NCBI RefSeq assembly: GCF_000001735.4
Contig: NC_003071.7
Span: 15,351,443-15,415,442 of the forward strand
Source: Arabidopsis thaliana
Lineage: Eukaryota; Streptophyta; Magnoliopsida; Brassicales; Brassicaceae
Length of the DNA stretch: 64,000 nucleotides
Direction of reading: 5' to 3'
The position numbers and the translations under genes were made by a program. Position 1 is the stretch's first letter; each line of letters starts with the position of its first letter. Below the pieces are notes generated by a model. That model was not told the DNA's origin, did not search any database, and was given only the letters and a program-made list of their open reading frames with translations. Positions 10,034-23,400 of the stretch are shown here, piece after piece.

Positions 10034-12956
10034 TCACTTAATCGAAACGCCAGCAATGCCAGACGCCAAGTAATCAGAACGATGAGTGTTTGGAGCGGTC
10101 AGATTTGTCTTGGATGATTTCAGAACTTCAAACGCTTCATCAACTCTAACAGCCAAGTCTTCTGGTGATTTCAGCAAAAGAAGCAATTCCGACTTGTCCA
10201 TTTCCAGAAGCATCCCTGTGATTTTGTTTGCAAGCTGGGGCTGCAAAAGAATGATAAGTACAGTCACTGAATATGAATATAGTGTTAATCAACATTACCA
10301 ATCGTATGTGACTATTTACATAATGATCAGATTCAAGAACACCAACCTCCAGTTTCTCGACAAGAGGGTGTAGCAACTCTCCGAGCAATTGCATCTCCAT
10401 CCCAACTGTTTCAGACTGTCTCTGTTGGATTGATTTCTTCATTTCTTTCCCACGACCATAGGTTCTGCTATGCTGCATATGCTTTACAAAAGTTATAATT
10501 TGAACCTCTTACGCAAGGTATATGGTAATAAGTAAACCAAATTACCTGCTGCTTCGAAAAATCTCTTGACAAAGGAAGCATTTGAGTAGACTGATACACA
10601 TTTGGCACATACGAAACAGCATTCCTATCCAACTTTCCTATTCTGTTCTGCCTATTCTTACTTGGCGCATTAGCAACCTACCAGATATCTTTGTGTCAAA
10701 CATTATCATTATGAATATTCTTTCGATATATAGTAATTCTAAGAATATATACCATTGGGGGATATGTGACTGCTTCAGAGTTTGGGTATGATGAACCAAT
10801 CATGTTAGCAGACTTCCACATCAGCGGGTATGATTGATATACCATCCCGGGATGAGTGTTTGTGTAGTAAAGTGGAGCGTATGTCCCTGGATTGACAGAA
10901 GCTGAAGAGCTGCTTTTTCTAGCTTCCACACGGTTCCCAAATTGAACCTGTAACTGCATCTTTCTGTCCTCTTTCTTTTGAGCAATAGCCACATATAGTG
11001 GTTTCCCGTGAAACATTTGCCCTACGAAGCATGAAAGAAAATAATCATATGATAAGATGAACCAAGAGCTATGTCATAATTCCATTTATATACCAACAAA
11101 TTATGATCATGCGGCTTACCATGAAAGGTTTTCACAGCATCAATAGCTTCTTCAGGTGTTGAGAAGCACACAAATCCAAACCCCTTGCTTTTTCCTTTCT
11201 CATCACACATCAGCTTTGTCGAAGTGATTGTGCCACATTGACTGAAGTGTTTTCTCAGCTCCTCCTCAGTAACAGCAACATTGACGTTTTTCACATATAT
11301 GTTTGACACCTTCAATTCAGAAAGAAAAACAGTCAACCATCAGAATAATATCATATCAAAGTATCAAACTAACAAAGGTTTTCATAATACCTTGGCTATC
11401 ATCTTCTGTTCTTCATGTTTCTCTTTAAATTGTTCCCTTAGCAGTTGCTCCCGTTCTGCTTTCTTTTGCGCCCTTCCTACATATAGACACTTCGAACCTA
11501 TCAAGCAGAAACAAAGGGTTAAATAACTTGGGGAAGACTTAAGTGAATATTATTGTCCGAGGAAAGAAACAGATCCGTCAGACCAAATTTTGTTCCATTC
11601 ACTGTTTCAGCTGCCCGTCTTGCATCCTCTGGGTTGTCAAAGTTGACAAATGCATATCCTCTACATAATCGGTTCTCATCTTTTGCAATTGCTAGGCTAA
11701 CAATTTTCCCAAACTCTGCAAACTTTTCCCTTAAAAGATCCTCACTGACATCTGCATCGAGATTCTTCATGTACAAGTTCGTGTACTTTTCCTCAGGTTT
11801 CACTCGATCAGTCTTTTTCATGAATTTTCCAACATAGCTGCATAAAAAAATTCCAGAGATTCAGATTTGGAAACCATTGGTAGAACATAATGGTAGAAGC
11901 AGATATCTCATCCAAAGACACAAATCGTGGAACAAGTAAGTAGGAAAGCCTTACATCTCCTTGTCAGCAACAATGGTACTATTCAAGGTCTGAATAGCAG
12001 CATGTGCAGCGTCTTCTTGCTCAAATTGAACAAAACCATATCCCCGACTCTTTCCATCTTCAAGAGTTGCAACCTTACAGGAAACAATGTTCCCAAATTT
12101 CTTGAACATATCTTGCAGAACCGCATTGGTGACTGACTCAGGCAAATTCTAGCCAAATAAAAACAATAACATTAACAACAGACATTGAGAATATCATCCA
12201 TCTCTTTGGGTTAAGAGTACTACCTTAACAAAGACATTTCCAACCCCATTTCTCCTAGCATCAGGTGCTCGAACAGACCACATTACTCGAATCATTTTTC
12301 CATTCAACAAACTGTTATTTTTTTTCTCAATGGCAAGGTTAGCTGCAAAGTTGAAGTAAAAGATACTATCAAACAAACTGTCACTAACATCTTTAAACAT
12401 CAACAACAGGATTCTTTAAACTAAATAGCTCTAATCAAACGTAAATCTCAGTGAAAATATCAGAAATCAAAGGCATAATCAGTTTACAACAAACATCAAA
12501 ATAAGATTCGTCTCCCTTTCACAACAAATCAAAGAGAAAATCAGTGAAAGAGAAGAGAGTGACATTTTCCCGGGAAAATCGGCCAAATAAACACAGATTC
12601 TTCACCGATTATCAATCCAAGTGTGCAATAAGCGAAGCATGATACGAAAACGAAGATAATCAACGAAATTCCTCACAATAACCTAAAATCCAAACGAAAT
12701 CGAAGGTATGGAAGAAGAGTATACCGTCTTGACGCGAGAGAAAGTTAGCGTAGCCATAACAGAGAGAGCGACCAGACGAAGCGTCTTTACAGAGACGAAC
12801 AGAAGTTAAGCTCTTGAACTCGGCGAACGCGTCGTAGAGTATACCTTCGGTGACGGAAGGGTGTAAGTCTCCGACATATAACGACGCCGTCACTGGAGAA
12901 CTCGATCCCGAAGAAGAAGCATCCGCCGCATGTAATGCAGCATGAACAGTCGCCAT
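10034..12956 (-). CDS. PAB7: Poly(A)-binding protein, four RRMs and MLLE domain
   Basis: Ten minus-strand exons: 12956-12725, 12342-12224, 12148-11955, 11837-11584, 11497-11391, 11309-11120, 11021-10753, 10677-10546, 10472-10347, 10240-10034, totalling 1830 nt, 609 aa. RRM1 (about 24-98) has SLYVGDL and CYGYANF. RRM2 has NVFVKNL and GYGFVQF, RRM3 has NLYMKNL and GYAFVNF, RRM4 has NIYVKNV and GFGFVCF. A Pro/Ser/Tyr-rich linker leads to a C-terminal MLLE domain ([18 protein letters not shown]) that binds PAM2 peptides. The protein binds mRNA poly(A) tails in the cytoplasm and supports translation and stability. RRM1 is interrupted by a 382-bp intron. I recall it as At2g36660, a less widely expressed class. 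Confidence 0.95.
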
Positions 12957-13506
12957 TTTTGCTCTGATACCTCAAAGGAAACACAAACGCACTAAACGAC
13001 GAAAGAAAGAAAGAGAGAGAGGGAGAGAAAAAAAGAAAGAAGATGATGACAAGAATCGCGAAACAAGGCCGTTACGTTAGTCCTCTCCTGAGCTTTATAT
13101 TATTCCGTTCAGTAGCGTTTTTGTTCTGGTGGCGTTTCGTCGCGACTCGTGCCGTTTCCTTTACATGATTTTGTTTTGGGGGACATTTTTGTAAAAGCAA
13201 AATCTGAAATTTTGTTACATTTCGGAGTAAGACAGTATTACCCTTATATGCTACTATTAAATTCACGCCCATTTTAGTTTCATAAAACGTGTTATAGAGA
13301 ATTATCTATTTTAAGTAAAGTTTTGGATAGATTCTTAATTGTAATGCTAAAATGATTTGCTTTGGTAATTGTCGTTTCATCATTCATGCCTGCAATATTA
13401 TAGTTATAGGCCACAAGTAACCATATTCCTTCACAATGAGACTGATCTACAGTTAAAAGGCACTACTACTACACTACTCTAAAACAAACCCACATAATCT
13501 ATCAAT
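12957..13506. other. PAB7 5' region and protease 3' flank
   Basis: This holds the 5' UTR and promoter of PAB7 (purine-rich GAAAGAAAGAGAG tract at about 13000-13040) and the 3' end of the protease gene, which stops at 13507. I see no further coding sequence. Confidence 0.6.
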
Positions 13507-16500
13507 TTACGTCAAGGAGAAGAAGATACAAAGAAGTAAACCAAATAAGATGCTAAAGAATAATCGTATGAGTATGTCTCTTGTTGAGATGTTCAAACAT
13601 GGCTGCCCTGAGTTTACAATATCCTTTCCTGAAGTTATCGATACATTCACAGACATTGAACCTGTCAAAACAATGCACAAGTTTATTTCAGATGAAGATA
13701 ACCGACTACTAGAGTTTCCTATATGACATGACTCTATGATTACACTTACAATCATAGCTTGCCCATCCAATCCGTTGTCGAGCAAGATCATATACAAAGA
13801 CTTTATCTTTAAGCACAAGATCTGCAAAATAAAACAGGACAGATAAATAAACACTGTTGAAACAAGAAGAGGCGGTAATCAGCAGTTTTTGAAGCTCAAT
13901 GTCTGACCTCCTAAAATGGTTTGTTCTTCCGGAGCTTTCTGAAAACCAATGCACCACATGGACGCACCATCCTGTTAAGATAGGAGAGGTCAAGTAAGAA
14001 GAATACATATAAAAGCAGACTACTTTAATTCTAATAGTTTTATGTACATATAACAAGCAGAAGAACTTACATAGATACCGTAATGAAATAAGTAGTCCTG
14101 AGGTCTTAACATCATTGATGCACCACCAGCAAAGTTGAGACTAACTGAAGGAAACATGTCACTTATGCTGCACAAGCACACATAACCATCACAACTCTAA
14201 TCTTAACTTTGATCTAGAGAGAAAAAGGATTTGAACAATGCAGTTATATATGAGGAGGCATACCTAGTCGAGACCAAATAGCACTGCTCTCCATTAGAAA
14301 TTATTGGTGTTACCAACTGTGACACGCTGTTTGATATCTGCATATAGGAAACAAAAACCATCATGATGTGAAAGTCACAACCTCATGCAAAACACACAAG
14401 ATATACAAAACTTACAGCATTGAGAAAAAGATCATAAGCCTCTTTCACCAGATATGTCAAAGTGGTTCCTGTGTCAACAATAGTTCCACGGGTATTTGAT
14501 GCTTCAAACACCGCTGCATCGAGTGGCAGCATCTGTCCATTCACGCCAATGCTCAGCAGATTTAAGTTATAGTGAGGTCTGTAGTACGTAATCAAAAGAT
14601 AAACAGATTCATCAGTATCGCATGCCACTCAACAATTTTATAGAACCAGTTAGAGGCTTAGAGCAGTAAAAGATTGACTCAATCGGGAGGCAATAAATTG
14701 TTATGAATGAAACTGGTTAACTCCTGTATTCAATTTACTAAAGAACTACACAATACAGAGAATCTTTGGTTCCTGGCCCAAGTCCCTATCTCAAATCCTA
14801 GTAAACATCAGAATGCCCCAGCTGGTTCTGCCAACTTTCTATTTAACCTGTTAGCTCTCTAGTTAATCAACTCAACGATTGTTACTTAGCTGACAACACA
14901 GCTACAATCAACTACAAACCACCTCCGCTACATATAATGCTTATGCATTAGACTAAAACAAAGACTTATCACAGTTTCAGGTTGTGCCAGTATAATACAG
15001 TTAAAGAAACAATCTAAGAGTGAAAAATTAAAAAGAAGGATTAGTGAGCTTACTGTGATGGAACGAGAGGACTGTAAACCATTCCTGGGACCAATATCTC
15101 GCCAAGGACAAAGACACCACCTCCACTACCATCTCCTTTCAAGCAATGAGAAAACACTGGCGGCGTAATCCCTCGTGATGACAACTGAGAGACAACTGAC
15201 AACTTTCCCTTGCCGAAACCAAAGATTCCATCCACTGCTTTGTCTGACTTTGTCAAGTCCCCAGATTGGTAGGTACTACAGCTGTTGCAAATAGAAGAAA
15301 ATTATGTACAAAGTTTAAGATCTTTAATATGCCATATACTCTACATGCAAAAACATGGCTAGTGTTTGAGTAGAAAAAGTTCTCACCCGAAAACAATGGG
15401 AGCAGATGAGTTTGCAACCAAAGACTCTCCCAAAATCGCATCAAAATAGAAGGTGTCAGTCATGTAGTAACCTGAAGTCCCACTTCCATCGCCATAGCGA
15501 AAGGAGTAACCACACTGGTTATTCTCAGAACATTGTGCAGCTGTCGTCTGAAAAACTGAAGAACAAATCGGATCTGAACAAGTAACAGAGCCAGCAGTCA
15601 AGGAACCAGGAGCATCAAAGAAATGAAGGTCGATCTGAAATGAATTTGAAATAGACAAAGGATAAGCCTTTTACACTTGTCTGTGCTAATCCCATTATTT
15701 CAGTAAAAAAACTTAGACAAAGCTACTTACTCCAAGTCCACTAGAGTGAGGGCAATTACTGCAAGAACTACAAGTAACCCACAAGATGTCACTTCCAGTA
15801 TCAATCTGAACATTGAACTCTGTAGGAGGAGAACCTAATTTGACCTTTGTGAAATAAAGCCTACCAAGAAACAAAATACAGCTACATATCACAAAAGAGA
15901 AGATAATAAATTCCATTAGAACTCCAATAACAGAGTGTGTGTGCAAATGTGACATACATAGTCATCTTGGAGCTGCAACACAAAGAAAAAGAAAGGAGAC
16001 AAACTCAATAAGATCTCCGTATAGATATCATTTCAAAATCTACTCTTTTTTTTCCAATTCAAAACCTTCTAATAAAGCATAAGGCAAAATAAAAGCCAAA
16101 GGATAAAGGAACAAAAAAGGAAAGATAATAAAAACTTTGAAACCCTAAATCTTTCAGTTTCATCACAGAATTTAATGAAAACGATCTTAACTCAATCCAA
16201 TTATGGAAACAAAGGAAAGAAACTTCTGATTTCAGCTTAAAACTAAAAAAAGAAACATTCCAAGATGAAATTTTTTATTACCCGACGAGGTAAGGATCGG
16301 AAGAGCCTTGAACTGGGAAGTCGACGACGCCGCCAACAGAGCTCTGACGACCACCGCCGAGTAAGATTCGCGCGTGTCTGACACGATCACGCGCTCTAAG
16401 TTCACTCAGCTCCACTAGCTCGTCTAGAGGAAAAGCCCTTTGTAAAGGAAGAATCTTGGTCGGACCAGCTGCGTATTTCGCATAGGCCGAAGGTAACGGC

Positions 16501-16574
16501 GATGCTGCAAAACCAGTCACGGCCAAAGCCACTGCTAGAGCCGCCGCCAACATTAGGGAACGAAGGGTACGCAT
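13507..16574 (-). CDS. Pepsin-like aspartyl protease (A1 family), secretory
   Basis: Eleven minus-strand exons: 16574-16282, 15972-15958, 15860-15731, 15634-15387, 15281-15054, 14578-14416, 14337-14264, 14167-14071, 13971-13908, 13821-13750, 13661-13507, totalling 1539 nt, 512 aa. A signal peptide ([19 protein letters not shown]) comes first. The two catalytic motifs are DTGSD (about residue 125) and DTGTT (about 341), with the flap region [11 protein letters not shown] between them. Cys-rich segments (CSSCSNCP) are typical of plant nepenthesin-like A1 proteases. The C terminus ends in a hydrophobic stretch ([17 protein letters not shown]), so a membrane or GPI anchor is possible. The second exon is only 15 nt and encodes SKMTM; skipping it keeps the frame and gives 507 aa. 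I recall the gene as At2g36670. Its substrate is unknown. Confidence 0.92.
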
Positions 16575-17537
16575 TCAAGCAGCTCGTGGAGATTATGGTT
16601 ATATTCCCGATGAAGACACACGTTCCAGAGAGCGACACAAATGCTCGATTCTTCGCATCGAGCAGAGAGAGAGACAGAAAGAACTGTCAGAGAGAGAGAG
16701 AGAGAGAGAGACGTTCTCAAATGTTTTAGCGGAGATAGTGGGGACTAATGAAATTTATATATTCCAAAATTATTGATTTCGGTTTAGTTTGGTTTGGTTC
16801 GGTTTAGTTTCGATTTTATGTTCAAATCTAGTTGTTTACTATTTTAAATTAACGATTGGTATATTGATTCCTCTATCTGCTTTCTCTGTTTTACTAAATT
16901 TCCTCAATTATAGATGCAGAAGATTATGAAATGATAAAATTGAGCATGCAAACCGGGAAATTTTCTTAAACAAGGGATCAACCAAATTGTATATTTCCGC
17001 TATTATTTATTGTGAGAACTCAAAGTTTCTTATACGCAAATCTTTAGACAAATTTTCTGAGCAGTTTTTAGGGTCAGTGAGGCTTAATATTATTAGTCAC
17101 CACTCGTAAGACCACCTTCGAATTAACTACAAAATTATATGAATGAGTAAGTTAAGATATGGTTTACTTATATTATTTAAAATTGACTTGTAGGTGAGTC
17201 GTGCTAGTCTTCATGATCCATAAGGACACGTCAAAGAATGAATGAGGCTTTGGTAAATTGTGGTGTGAGTTTCCTAAACAAAGACAAAAATTGGACACAT
17301 TCCACGTCATCTGAACATAATTGTGCATTTCCACACCCAAACCAGGACGAACCAATAACAAAAGATTCAAAATCAGAAAGAACTATAGAAGATTCAGATT
17401 CATAGAGCATAACATGATTATGTAATACAATGATATATATTGATCTCGTATATAGATCTCGACTTTTAACCAGTTTTGTTTACTTACACATCGAATTAAG
17501 GTCGGAAGCAAAAAAAACAAAACGTGTAAGTTTGTTT
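16575..17537. other. Intergenic region with GA microsatellite
   Basis: Promoter side of the aspartyl protease and 3' side of the VPS37 gene. A perfect (AG)n run of about 22 bp lies at 16690-16711, about 115 bp upstream of the protease ATG. It reads as a CT-repeat on the coding strand, where such runs are common in plant 5' UTRs. Nothing else coding is seen. Confidence 0.6.
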
Positions 17538-19284
17538 TCAGCCAATAGATGAAGTTTTAGCAGCGAGATGAATCAAAGCCCGTCGATGATACTTGCTTCT
17601 TAGCTTTTTGTATTTCTGCACAAATGCAGCTGTGTCAATATCCTTCTCCATAAACTTCTGTTGCAGCTCCTCTGATTCTTCATCCACCTGGTTCATAGCA
17701 TCTGCGATAAACAAACCCGGGATTGTGTATTAGAAACCGACATGTATCATTTTGTTGTTACACATGAAGGATATTGAGTGAAGCAGCTAATGGTTTTACT
17801 TACCTTGAAGTCTATGAAGAAGAGAACCTGGAGAGTAGAATTTGAGGATCTCTTCTCTTTGATTCTCAAGCTCATTGAGCTTCTCTTGAGCAGTCGCAAG
17901 CTCGGATGTACGGATTATTCTGCACTGTTTTTAAAAAGATTATACAAATGGAGAGAAGTTTCATATACTTAATTAACTCACTCAGAGATTGAATGATATT
18001 ATTCACTTGGTTTCTGAGCTCCACTATCTGTGGTTCCTTCTCCAAGTTTTCTCCTGTTATATTAGCATGAATGTTTTAGATCTCGCAATATGAATATAAT
18101 TGTCATCGTCAAAAAAAGTCATACAAGAACTCACTAGCTAGATGTAACGTTTCTTTGCGAAGCTCTTCTCTGATCTAATGAACATATAAAGAAAAAGCAC
18201 AAAACTGAATCATCTCAAAAACGTAAATAATGAAGAAGCTACATTTCTTAAGACAATAGATGATTTTTACATCATGTTTCCCACTTACATTGTTTTGAAT
18301 AGTGACCTGGTCAAGCGAGTGCAGAAACTGTTGATACGCATCCTTGTCAGAGAGAAGCTTCCTAAGCTCATCCACACTAAGAGCAAAACATTTGAAGAAC
18401 ATCATAAATGAGTAATAAGAGTAAGCATACAAGATAACATACCGACAAGTACAGAAATCAATTCCCTTTATATATCTCTGCAAATTAGTAACACAACGCA
18501 AAATCACAAGAGACTATCAGCAACCAAACTATCAAAACCACAGAACCAGTAAATCTAGTGTTTGGTCTAGCGTTAATCTAAACTATTCCAAGCCTAAAAG
18601 ACCATAAATTCATATTAAAGATGACAAGAAATGTGTGACTGTGTGACACAAGAAAACTGTTATACATCATGTACAAAAGAGGCAAACAAGAAGGTATAAG
18701 GAAATTGAAGACTAACCTTTTGTCTTTTAAAATGGCAATAATGCCGGCGGCTTCACCTGGTGAAACATGTGATGGAATCTGCCCTGAGGTTTGAGGCCGG
18801 GATGAGCTAGGAGAGGTGACAAGAGACGGCGAATACCACGGTGTTGCAGAAGCTTCTGGAGAAGGACGAGATTGTCCTTGTTGCTGTTCTTTTGATCCCC
18901 TGGATTTTTAACACAACAATCTTAAAAATACTTACCTGAAACTGTTCCAATACCCAATATACTAACATTGCAAAATCTTAAGACCCAGCACAACTTCATG
19001 AGCATAGATCAGGTTCTTTTAATGATTACAACTAAAATTTTTGTTCACCTTAACTATGTTAGCAGCAACTAACTATAAGAGCCATCAATGGTATGCATAA
19101 AACAGTAAGTAACTAACAAAAAGCAGAGTTCTTTAATCCCAAACACATAGAAATTGAAATTCTCCAAAACGATCATAATCAAAATTAGATAACAGCATAA
19201 TCGAGCTGAGGTAAAAGAGGGTAACAAAATCGCATAATCACAAAAATCAGATTCATGAAGTTGATGTTACCAGAAATTGAACAT
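17538..19284 (-). CDS. VPS37-2: ESCRT-I subunit VPS37, Mod(r) domain
   Basis: Main exon chain on the minus strand: 19284-19271, 18899-18717, 18376-18289, 18174-18135, 18053-18007, 17924-17804, 17701-17538, totalling 657 nt, 218 aa. The first exon is 14 nt (MFNF plus part of W). A Pro/Ser-rich N terminus precedes a Mod(r) coiled-coil domain (about 75-215) with ELRNQCRIIRTSELATAQEKLNELE. ESCRT-I sorts ubiquitinated membrane cargo into multivesicular endosomes together with VPS23 and VPS28. I remember a close paralogue whose sequence reads LKDKSVDELRK across the exon 2/exon 4 join, which supports this chain. An optional 33-nt exon at 18475-18443 could be included in frame and would give 229 aa. 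I recall it as At2g36680; the VPS37-2 number is less certain. Confidence 0.9.
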
Positions 19285-19656
19285 GGTTCGTAGAATCCAC
19301 CGATCAGCCAAAGTGATGCGATTTCGAAAAGAAGAAGCTTGCTAATCAGAAGAGCCAATCACTGTTGTTATTCAGCAGATGAAATGATCGAGGAATCGGC
19401 AAATTGTCTCAAAATCGTGTTTTTTTTTTCTTTTTGTCAACGACTTTTCTTCTTCGTTTGTTATCTTGCTAAGTTATACCGTTAATGGGCCTTTATTATT
19501 GACCCATAACGGGTGGTCGGGCCGTCAGCCTAATCTATCGTCGTAAATTTACTTCCTTTTTTTTTTTTTGGGCAACTCGTCGTAAATTTACATGCTTTGC
19601 ATAAATGACTGAAATGAGCAATAACATAACTTTTTTTTTTTGTCAAATATATAACA

Positions 19657-20437
19657 CTAGATAAGGCCCGCCTAAATAGGCGGGCGTAAGATGTAACTGT
19701 AATTTTTTATCGATAATATTTAAATTTTGAATAGTAAAATAATAATCTATACATTGTTCTTGATATATAATTTTGAATAGTAAAATAGTAGTTTTATGCA
19801 TTTTATTTTATTATACTCATTCAATCTTATTGATGATATTTGAAGTCTAAATAGTAACCTACACACTTTTTCTTTATTATAATTTAGTATTTATATAGAA
19901 GAAAAGAACAAATTTTTATCTTACATATTCAATTTTGTAATACAATTTAATTATCTATTTCATAAAAAACTCGATTTTAATTCTACACACTTCATCTTAC
20001 TTGATAATGATTTCATGTCAAAATAATATATATATGAGATCAAATCTATATCTTAGTTAATATTAAAAATTATTAACAATTAACAAAACATAATTAATAA
20101 TAATAAAAAATTTGTTAATACCATACATATTAAAAATTTGACCAATAACATATATAAATATTTTTGGTTAATTTTCCTTTTGGTTAAGAAAAATAAAATG
20201 TAATATTTTTTAGATATAGACATATGAATTAGTATATGTTAATAATGATTTATTTTTTAGTTTTCTATTTCTTTAAGAAGAAAAAAGTTAATTGATTTCT
20301 TTTTTAGTATTTCTATTTCTTTAAGAAGAAAAAAGTTAATTATTTTCTTACACGTGTCAACATCTGATCGATAGACTTGACACATGGCATAATCCTATGA
20401 GTTAGTAATTTTAAAAACCATACTTTATATAATAAGA
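19657..20437 (-). mobile_element. Short non-autonomous Helitron
   Basis: Read on the minus strand, the element starts A|TCTTATTATATAAAG (TC at 20437-20436, flanking A at 20438). It ends CTAG|T (CTAG at 19660-19657, flanking T from 19656). Just before the 3' end is a perfect GC-rich hairpin with 9-bp arms, GCCCGCCTA / TAGGCGGGC (19666-19685), five bases from CTAG in otherwise AT-rich DNA. These are the Helitron hallmarks: TC start, 3' hairpin, CTRR end and insertion between A and T. It is 781 bp with no Rep/helicase coding capacity. A subterminal inverted repeat CGTGTCAA/TTGACACATG lies near the 5' end, and a 48-bp tandem duplication sits at about 20254-20349. The family name is not assigned. 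Confidence 0.75.
20254..20349. repeat. 48-bp tandem duplication inside the Helitron
   Basis: CTATTTCTTTAAGAAGAAAA starts at 20265 and again at 20313, with nearly identical flanks (AAAGTTAATTGATTTCT versus AAAGTTAATTATTTTCT). The two copies are almost identical, so the duplication is younger than most of the surrounding drift. Confidence 0.8.
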
Positions 20438-23400
20438 TTTTTGGGGAATAGTATGTTTGAAGTTTTTGCTCAAAAAAAAAAAAAAAAGTATGTTTAAAAT
20501 TATGTAAAATCATTTGAAAAATATAATTTAGTAGAAAACTTTTATTCACGTGTTTGCTAGCTTGGACTTTATGTGTTTCCCTATCAAATGATCTATTGTT
20601 GTTGATTGACATACTAGTTGAATTTCGAAATTGTATTTTATACATAATACATCTTTGTAGTCTTAAATATTATATGTATATTAAAGTGGACTTTCGAGGT
20701 GTTTTGTCAAGGCTAGCCATTTTTCTTAGTACTTGAAAGGTCTAAATTCAATTCGCAAAAGACCAGCAGAGGTTTCCATAGAATTAAATTCAATCCATTT
20801 GATTTTTTTGCCCCCGTTTGAGAACAAACATTACAATGGCTTTCTTATTCTCCCCCAAGAAAAAAATTGGCAATGGGAGATATAAGTGACATTTTTGTTT
20901 TAGCTCGACTTGATTGACTTCTTTAAAAATCAAAATCAAATAAAGCTCAAGCCAGCGTAGCTTGTCCGTTTTAATTACAAAAGTTTAGTCTATTTATGTG
21001 AGCCCAATTTTCACGTTCTTTAAACATGTACATCTACGGTGATCTACCCATTATTTCTTCCATTCTTCCAAAAAAAATGTGTGTTTTTGTTGAAATGATT
21101 TGCGGTACTTTTTTACATGGGACAGAAAACAGAAAATGAAACTATGTTAATACTTAATACTATTTATGCGGAAAACACATTGTGAATCGTTTAACTTATT
21201 CCTTTCGATTAGTTTAGACTTTAGATCTCTTGTCTTGACACCATATGTAACAACTGTGCTCGGAGATTTTTGTGCTGGGGGTGTCGTTTTTTCACTTCTC
21301 TTATTCCTAACTGTGGAAAAAGTAGTGAGAACAAAAAAAAATAGTATGATTTTTTCAAACGTTGTAAACAAATATAAATATATAGAAATGTTGGACAATA
21401 ATCATCAAATATAAAAAAAACTAGTGGTTACTGGTTAGAATTGAGCAATAATTCAAAGATCATGCATGCATTTGTTATATTATGTGATGTCTCACATTAA
21501 ATGCAAATGCGAATTTGAAAAAGAAATGAATGATTAGTTGATCTGGTTTTAATTGATCGTTGACCAGAAGTACATCTGAAAGTACTGTTTCCGTTTACGG
21601 ACATGGCCAGACCTTTAAAAGCCCCCATTGAATCAGGAGACCTTGTCGGCTTTTAACGGTCAATTCTTTGACTTCTAGAGATACACGGCGTCGTTTTTGG
21701 ATTCTAGATACAAACACGGCCATGCCGGTCAGCTTTAAGATTGGAAACATTAACACCGCGTAGTTTTATTTGATTGGGTAGAAACACCGCGTAATTTAAT
21801 GATGACTAAGTCTTGCTTAACATACATAATTCCACATTCGAACACTATCAATGAATGTTTCGGGATATGAGCTATGATACTAGGGACACTAAAATATGAT
21901 AGAAATTAGAAAATGATGGAACGTAATGATATAACAATTAATGTTCAGATACTGGTAAAATTTACAACAGATATCCATGTTTGGTTAAACAGTGATTTAG
22001 TAATAATCAAATGATCTGTTGACAATCACCATCTATATATTATTCGCTTAATAATTTTTGTATAATCAAATTTATTGCCACCTAGCAATTTGACAACTAC
22101 CAAACATTTTACTAAATCGTTTTTGTTTGAATGCTCGTGATGATAACATAAATTTAGAATGTGTTATTTTGGTTTTTTGATTTGGTTTTTTCTTTTCTAA
22201 CCTAAGACAAGTTCCCATAATGCACAGATAAAACTGCACATGACATATCGTTTTTTCTTTCTGGCCAACAGCACATAACATGATCATGTTGAAGAAGACA
22301 ACTAAGAAAATATATGCTATCAAAAGCGGTGAAGCACAAACACAAACACAAATCTTCCCCATTCTTGTATAAAATGCACATATTTTATATATGGGTTTAG
22401 TTTTTTATTTTACTAAATGTGAGTCTAATTAGTTTCAAAACCCATGATGTATTTAAAACTGAGAAAATCTCATGTCGAAATCCAAACTAATTTATGGAAC
22501 TAATAGAAATCTGGTTATTTATGGTTTTGTTTTGCCATTGAAAATGTCTACGAGTAGTCAAGCTGGGAGGTGCAAGATGTTTCTTGAGAAATCTTAGGGA
22601 AATGGACCCATAACAAAATTCACAAGAAATTTGCACACCTCAAACAGAAGTCACTAGTTCACTACATTGTAGTTTAGAAACCCGTACGTGACTTTTGCTG
22701 GTTTAGACATTTGATTAAAATTACAAACACAACAATCGATCCAAGTTGAATGAAATCCATGAAATTATTTGCAACTTTTCACTATATAATATAACTTAAA
22801 TATTCCTTCAAGGAACTTTCAGTATCTTTACGTTAAATTTTTAAATTTGAGAGATAAGTATCATTTATCTAAAATCTCACAAGCAGAAATAGTTGAAAGC
22901 AAAGTTTAAGACATGAAATTGGTTAGTTTCGTGGCTAGTCACTTTTTAAAAATAGTTCACGTATCGTTACGGTTGCAACTATGCGTCAGCAATATGTCTA
23001 GCTCTTCTAAGTTTTATATTAATTGACTTTATATACAATAATTAAAAACTCTTCGATAATAACTTTGACTTAGGCAACTGTTATTAGATAGAACTTGGAA
23101 AGGTCCATTTTTCTCTTTAATTGGAGAAGATGCTAAGGTATAATGTGCATTAATTAATATAATCCCTGAGACCTACTTTTTCATTAACTTCACATATAAA
23201 ACCATATACTAACTAATACAATTACGTGAAATATATACCTTATCAACGACGTCTTTCACGATTGTAGAAGATGTAGTTAAATCGTTCCTAATTGACACCT
23301 AACGTCTTTAAATCATCTAATTTATGACGGAGTAACTAGTAGCGAATGAACGACAATATGACAATTCATCGCTAAAATGTTGTTGTTTATTCACTAAACA

